Shown piece after piece: positions 6,049 through 7,801 of a DNA stretch of 7,801 nucleotides. Each line of letters begins with the position of its first letter. The first letter of the stretch is position 1. Position numbers and translations under genes: made by a program. The notes under the pieces are model-generated. The model ran no database searches. It had not been told where the DNA came from and saw nothing but the letters and a program-made list of their open reading frames with translations. Source of the stretch: Pseudomonadota bacterium (GTDB lineage Bacteria; Desulfobacterota; Desulfarculia; Desulfarculales; JAHJDS01); assembly GCA_018812395.1 (NCBI GenBank), contig JAHJDS010000583.1:1-7801 (forward strand). Reading direction: 5' to 3'.

Positions 6049-6064
6049 CATCGGCCGCCCGATG
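6049..6064 (-). other. Small hairpin directly upstream of the ugd ribosome binding site
   Basis: CATCGG-loop of 4-CCGATG is a perfect 6-bp inverted repeat (6049-6054 with 6059-6064) that abuts the AAGGAG of ugd. In mRNA it would be a GC-rich stem just 5' of the Shine-Dalgarno, in the 57-bp gap that is the largest inside the eight-gene unit. It could mark a processing site, a weak attenuator or nothing. Confidence 0.4.
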
Positions 6065-6090
6065 CGGCGTCCGTGGCCGTGGTCCCTTGG

Positions 6091-7056
6091 TTATGGGGTC
6101 AGATACCCGCACCGCCGGGCCAGCTCGACGACTTTTTGAAGGCCCGTTGGGAAGTCCACCCGGGGCCGGTAGCCCAGCACCCGGGCCGCCTTCGAGATCT
6201 CGGCCAGGGAATGGCGCACGTCGCCCGGCCGGGGGTCAATGAACTCCGGGTCGGGCGTCCGGCCGGTGAGTTCCCCCAGGAGCCGCAGCAGGTCCAGGAG
6301 GGTGTGCCTCTCCCCGCAGGCCACATTGTACACCTCGCCAAAACCTTCTTCGGTCCGGCAGGCGGCCAGGTTGGCCTGGACCACGTTGTCCACGTAAGAA
6401 AAATCCCGGCTCTGCCGCCCGTCACCGTGCACCTGGGGCCGGCGGTCCTCGAGCAGGGCGTAGAGGAACTTGGGGATGACCGCGGCGTAGGCCGAGTGGG
6501 GGTCCTGGCGGGGGCCGAAGACGTTGAAGTATCGGAGCGATATGGTCGGCAGGCCGTAAATTCCCCAGAACACGGTCGCGTAGTTCTCGGCGGCGACCTT
6601 GCTCACGGCGTAAGGCGACAGGGGGCTCACCGCCTGGGTCTCGACCTTGGGGGCCGAGCCGTCGGCCGGGTTGCCGTAGACCGAGGACGACGAGGCCGAG
6701 ACGAACCGCTTCACTCCGACCTCCCTGGCGGCGACCAGCATATTCAGCGTACCGCCGGCGTTGACCTGATGGGTGGGCACCGGGTTGTCGATCGACCGGG
6801 GCACCGAGCCCAGGGCCGCCTGGTGAAGCACGAACTCGATCCGGCGGCAGGCCCGACGACATGTCTCCAGGTCGCGGATGTCGCCGTGAATGAATTCGAT
6901 GGCCTCCAAATCGCTCCCGGCCACGGCCTTCAGGTTGGCCTCGCTCCCGGTGGACAGATCGTCCAGGACCCGGACCTCCCCGCCCCGTTCCAGGAGGGCC
7001 TCGACCAGATTCGAGCCGATGAATCCGGCTCCGCCGGTGACCAGATAACGGGCCAT
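6091..7056 (-). CDS. NAD-dependent nucleotide-sugar 4-epimerase, WbpP/GalE-like (extended SDR)
   Basis: A 321-residue extended short-chain dehydrogenase/reductase. The NAD-binding TGGAGFIGS is at 7-15, D32/D33 end strand 2, and HGDIRD (57-62) binds adenine. The catalytic set is the Ser stretch 122-125 (ASSSSVYG) with Y149 and K153 in SPYAVSK. SLRYFNVFGPRQDP (173-186), AYAAVIPKF (189-197) and GDGRQSRDF (211-219) closely resemble WbpP-type UDP-GlcNAc/UDP-GalNAc 4-epimerases of O-antigen and Vi pathways; UDP-glucose or UDP-glucuronate epimerisation is the main alternative. The protein is cytoplasmic. The ATG at 7056 shares one base with the stop of the upstream kinase gene (TAATG), indicating translational coupling, and a GGGGA/GAGG purine tract precedes it. 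Together with ugd downstream it would feed surface-polysaccharide synthesis. Epimerase assignment is firm, the exact sugar is not. Confidence 0.9.
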   Translation of the reverse strand: MARYLVTGGAGFIGSNLVEALLERGGEVRVLDDLSTGSEANLKAVAGSDLEAIEFIHGDIRDLETCRRACRRIEFVLHQAALGSVPRSIDNPVPTHQVNAGGTLNMLVAAREVGVKRFVSASSSSVYGNPADGSAPKVETQAVSPLSPYAVSKVAAENYATVFWGIYGLPTISLRYFNVFGPRQDPHSAYAAVIPKFLYALLEDRRPQVHGDGRQSRDFSYVDNVVQANLAACRTEEGFGEVYNVACGERHTLLDLLRLLGELTGRTPDPEFIDPRPGDVRHSLAEISKAARVLGYRPRVDFPTGLQKVVELARRCGYLTP

Positions 7057-7801
7057 TACCTCGGCTTCCCCTGGGGGTCGGCGTGGTTGGGCTTGACGAT
7101 GCCCGACTCGACCGTCTTGCGCAGCATATCGACGCTGACCGCGGCCGTGCCCACCTCGCCCACGGCCAGGCCGGCGGCGTAGTTGGCCAGCAGCGCCGAC
7201 TGATACATGGGCAGGCCCACGGCCAGGCCCAGGGTCAGGGCGGCGATGACCGTGTCGCCGGCGCCGGTGACGTCGAAGACCTCGCGGGCCACGGTGTCGA
7301 TGGGCCGATAATCGGACGGGTCCTCGGCCGAGAACAGGGCCATGCCCCGTTCACCCAGGGTGATCAGGACCCAGGGCAGCGCGAAATTCTCGAGCAACCG
7401 CCGCCCGGCCAGCCGCAGGTCGTCGTCGCTCTTGATGGCCATCTTGGCCCCCACGGCGGCCTCGTGGTGGTTGGGGGTGATGACGCTCACGCCCCGATAG
7501 AACTCGAAATTATCGATCTTGGGGTCCACGGCGACGACCTTGTCTTGGCCGAGGACTATCCGGCGCAGGCCGGACATCAGTCCCGGCGAGACGACGCCCT
7601 TGCCGTAGTCCGAAATGATGACCGCCTCCCAGCGGTCCATGTGTTGCTCGACGTAACCCAGGATGCGCTCGGCCACGTCGTCGTCGATCGGCGTCCGGCT
7701 CTCCCGGTCGAAGCGAACCACCTGCTGGGAGTGGGCCACCACCCTGGTCTTCATCGTCGTCTGGCGGGTCTGATCGACGATAAGGCCGGCGGCGTCGCCG
7801 C
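7056..7801 (-). CDS. hldA: D-glycero-beta-D-manno-heptose-7-phosphate kinase, HldA/RfaE1 type (5' end outside window)
   Basis: A PfkB-family (ribokinase-like) sugar kinase whose N-terminus lies beyond the right edge; the frame stays open from 7799 inward, adding about 15 residues (GDAAGLIVDQTRQTT) before the internal Met at 7754. KTRVVAHSQQVVRFDRE matches the RfaE/HldE segment after the substrate lid. Further family motifs are ISDYGKG, AVDPKIDNFEFYRG, ITPNHHEA and the PfkB signature FDVTGAGDT (about 7251-7277) with the catalytic Asp. It phosphorylates heptose-7-phosphate at C1 on the way to ADP-heptose for LPS inner core. The protein stops soon after the kinase domain (ESGIVKPNHADPQGKPR) with no cytidylyl/adenylyltransferase domain, so it is the monofunctional form and a separate hldC/rfaE2 must supply the second step. 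Its TAA overlaps the epimerase ATG by one base. Confidence 0.92.
   Translation of the reverse strand, partial: GDAAGLIVDQTRQTTMKTRVVAHSQQVVRFDRESRTPIDDDVAERILGYVEQHMDRWEAVIISDYGKGVVSPGLMSGLRRIVLGQDKVVAVDPKIDNFEFYRGVSVITPNHHEAAVGAKMAIKSDDDLRLAGRRLLENFALPWVLITLGERGMALFSAEDPSDYRPIDTVAREVFDVTGAGDTVIAALTLGLAVGLPMYQSALLANYAAGLAVGEVGTAAVSVDMLRKTVESGIVKPNHADPQGKPR

Noticed and set aside
5891..6112. Short minus-strand frame beginning near the out-of-frame ATG before ugd
   Set aside because: It overlaps the start of ugd in another frame, yields an Arg-rich composition-driven peptide, and the ATG is too close to the Shine-Dalgarno.
5008..7182. A 724-codon open frame on the plus strand, antisense to ugd and the epimerase
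   Set aside because: It is exactly codon-aligned with both minus-strand genes, which share one phase, so it stays open simply because TTA, CTA and TCA codons are avoided in this GC-rich genome. The translation shows no motif, while the minus strand holds complete enzyme families.

Overview
The window is a GC-rich bacterial chromosomal segment. hldA-type heptose kinase implies lipopolysaccharide and so a Gram-negative (diderm) cell. The order yicC, remA/DUF370, gmk next to a DUF4416 gene, with strong Shine-Dalgarno sites and mixed ATG/GTG/TTG starts, is what I would expect from Desulfobacterota (former deltaproteobacteria). That placement is inference from gene content; no marker gene fixes it.

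Layout. Positions 1-680 hold a probable promoter, a short tandem duplication in the 5' leader and one plus-strand gene for a class I SAM-dependent methyltransferase. At 681-730 it meets, tail to tail, a minus-strand block; a strong 10-bp dyad fills that gap and is the natural place for both transcripts to end. Everything from 731 to the right edge is on the minus strand. Reading in the direction of transcription (right to left): a 5'-truncated hldA/rfaE1-type heptose-7-phosphate kinase, a WbpP-like nucleotide-sugar 4-epimerase, UDP-glucose 6-dehydrogenase (ugd), a DUF4416 protein, YicC endoribonuclease, RemA/DUF370, guanylate kinase (gmk) and an RlmB-type 23S rRNA 2'-O-methyltransferase. Apart from a 57-bp gap before ugd, junctions run from 3-bp gaps to a 31-bp overlap, so these eight genes look like one transcription unit whose promoter lies beyond the right edge. 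After gaps of 66 and 64 bp follow two small exported proteins I do not recognise, one rich in CxxC motifs.

How they fit together. hldA, the epimerase and ugd supply activated sugars for LPS core and surface polysaccharide (heptose, a UDP-HexNAc or UDP-galactose epimer, UDP-glucuronate). yicC, remA, gmk and rlmB form a housekeeping RNA/nucleotide/regulator cluster. RemA is a biofilm-matrix regulator in Bacillus, so its place in the same unit as UDP-sugar genes is suggestive.

Most of the window is ordinary. The least explained parts are the two small secreted proteins, the DUF4416 gene, a lengthened motif 3 loop in the RlmB homologue and the structured, non-ATG start of ugd. No RNA gene, CRISPR array, mobile element or attachment site was seen. 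No gene-free stretch reaches 300 bp; the longest is the first 122 bases.
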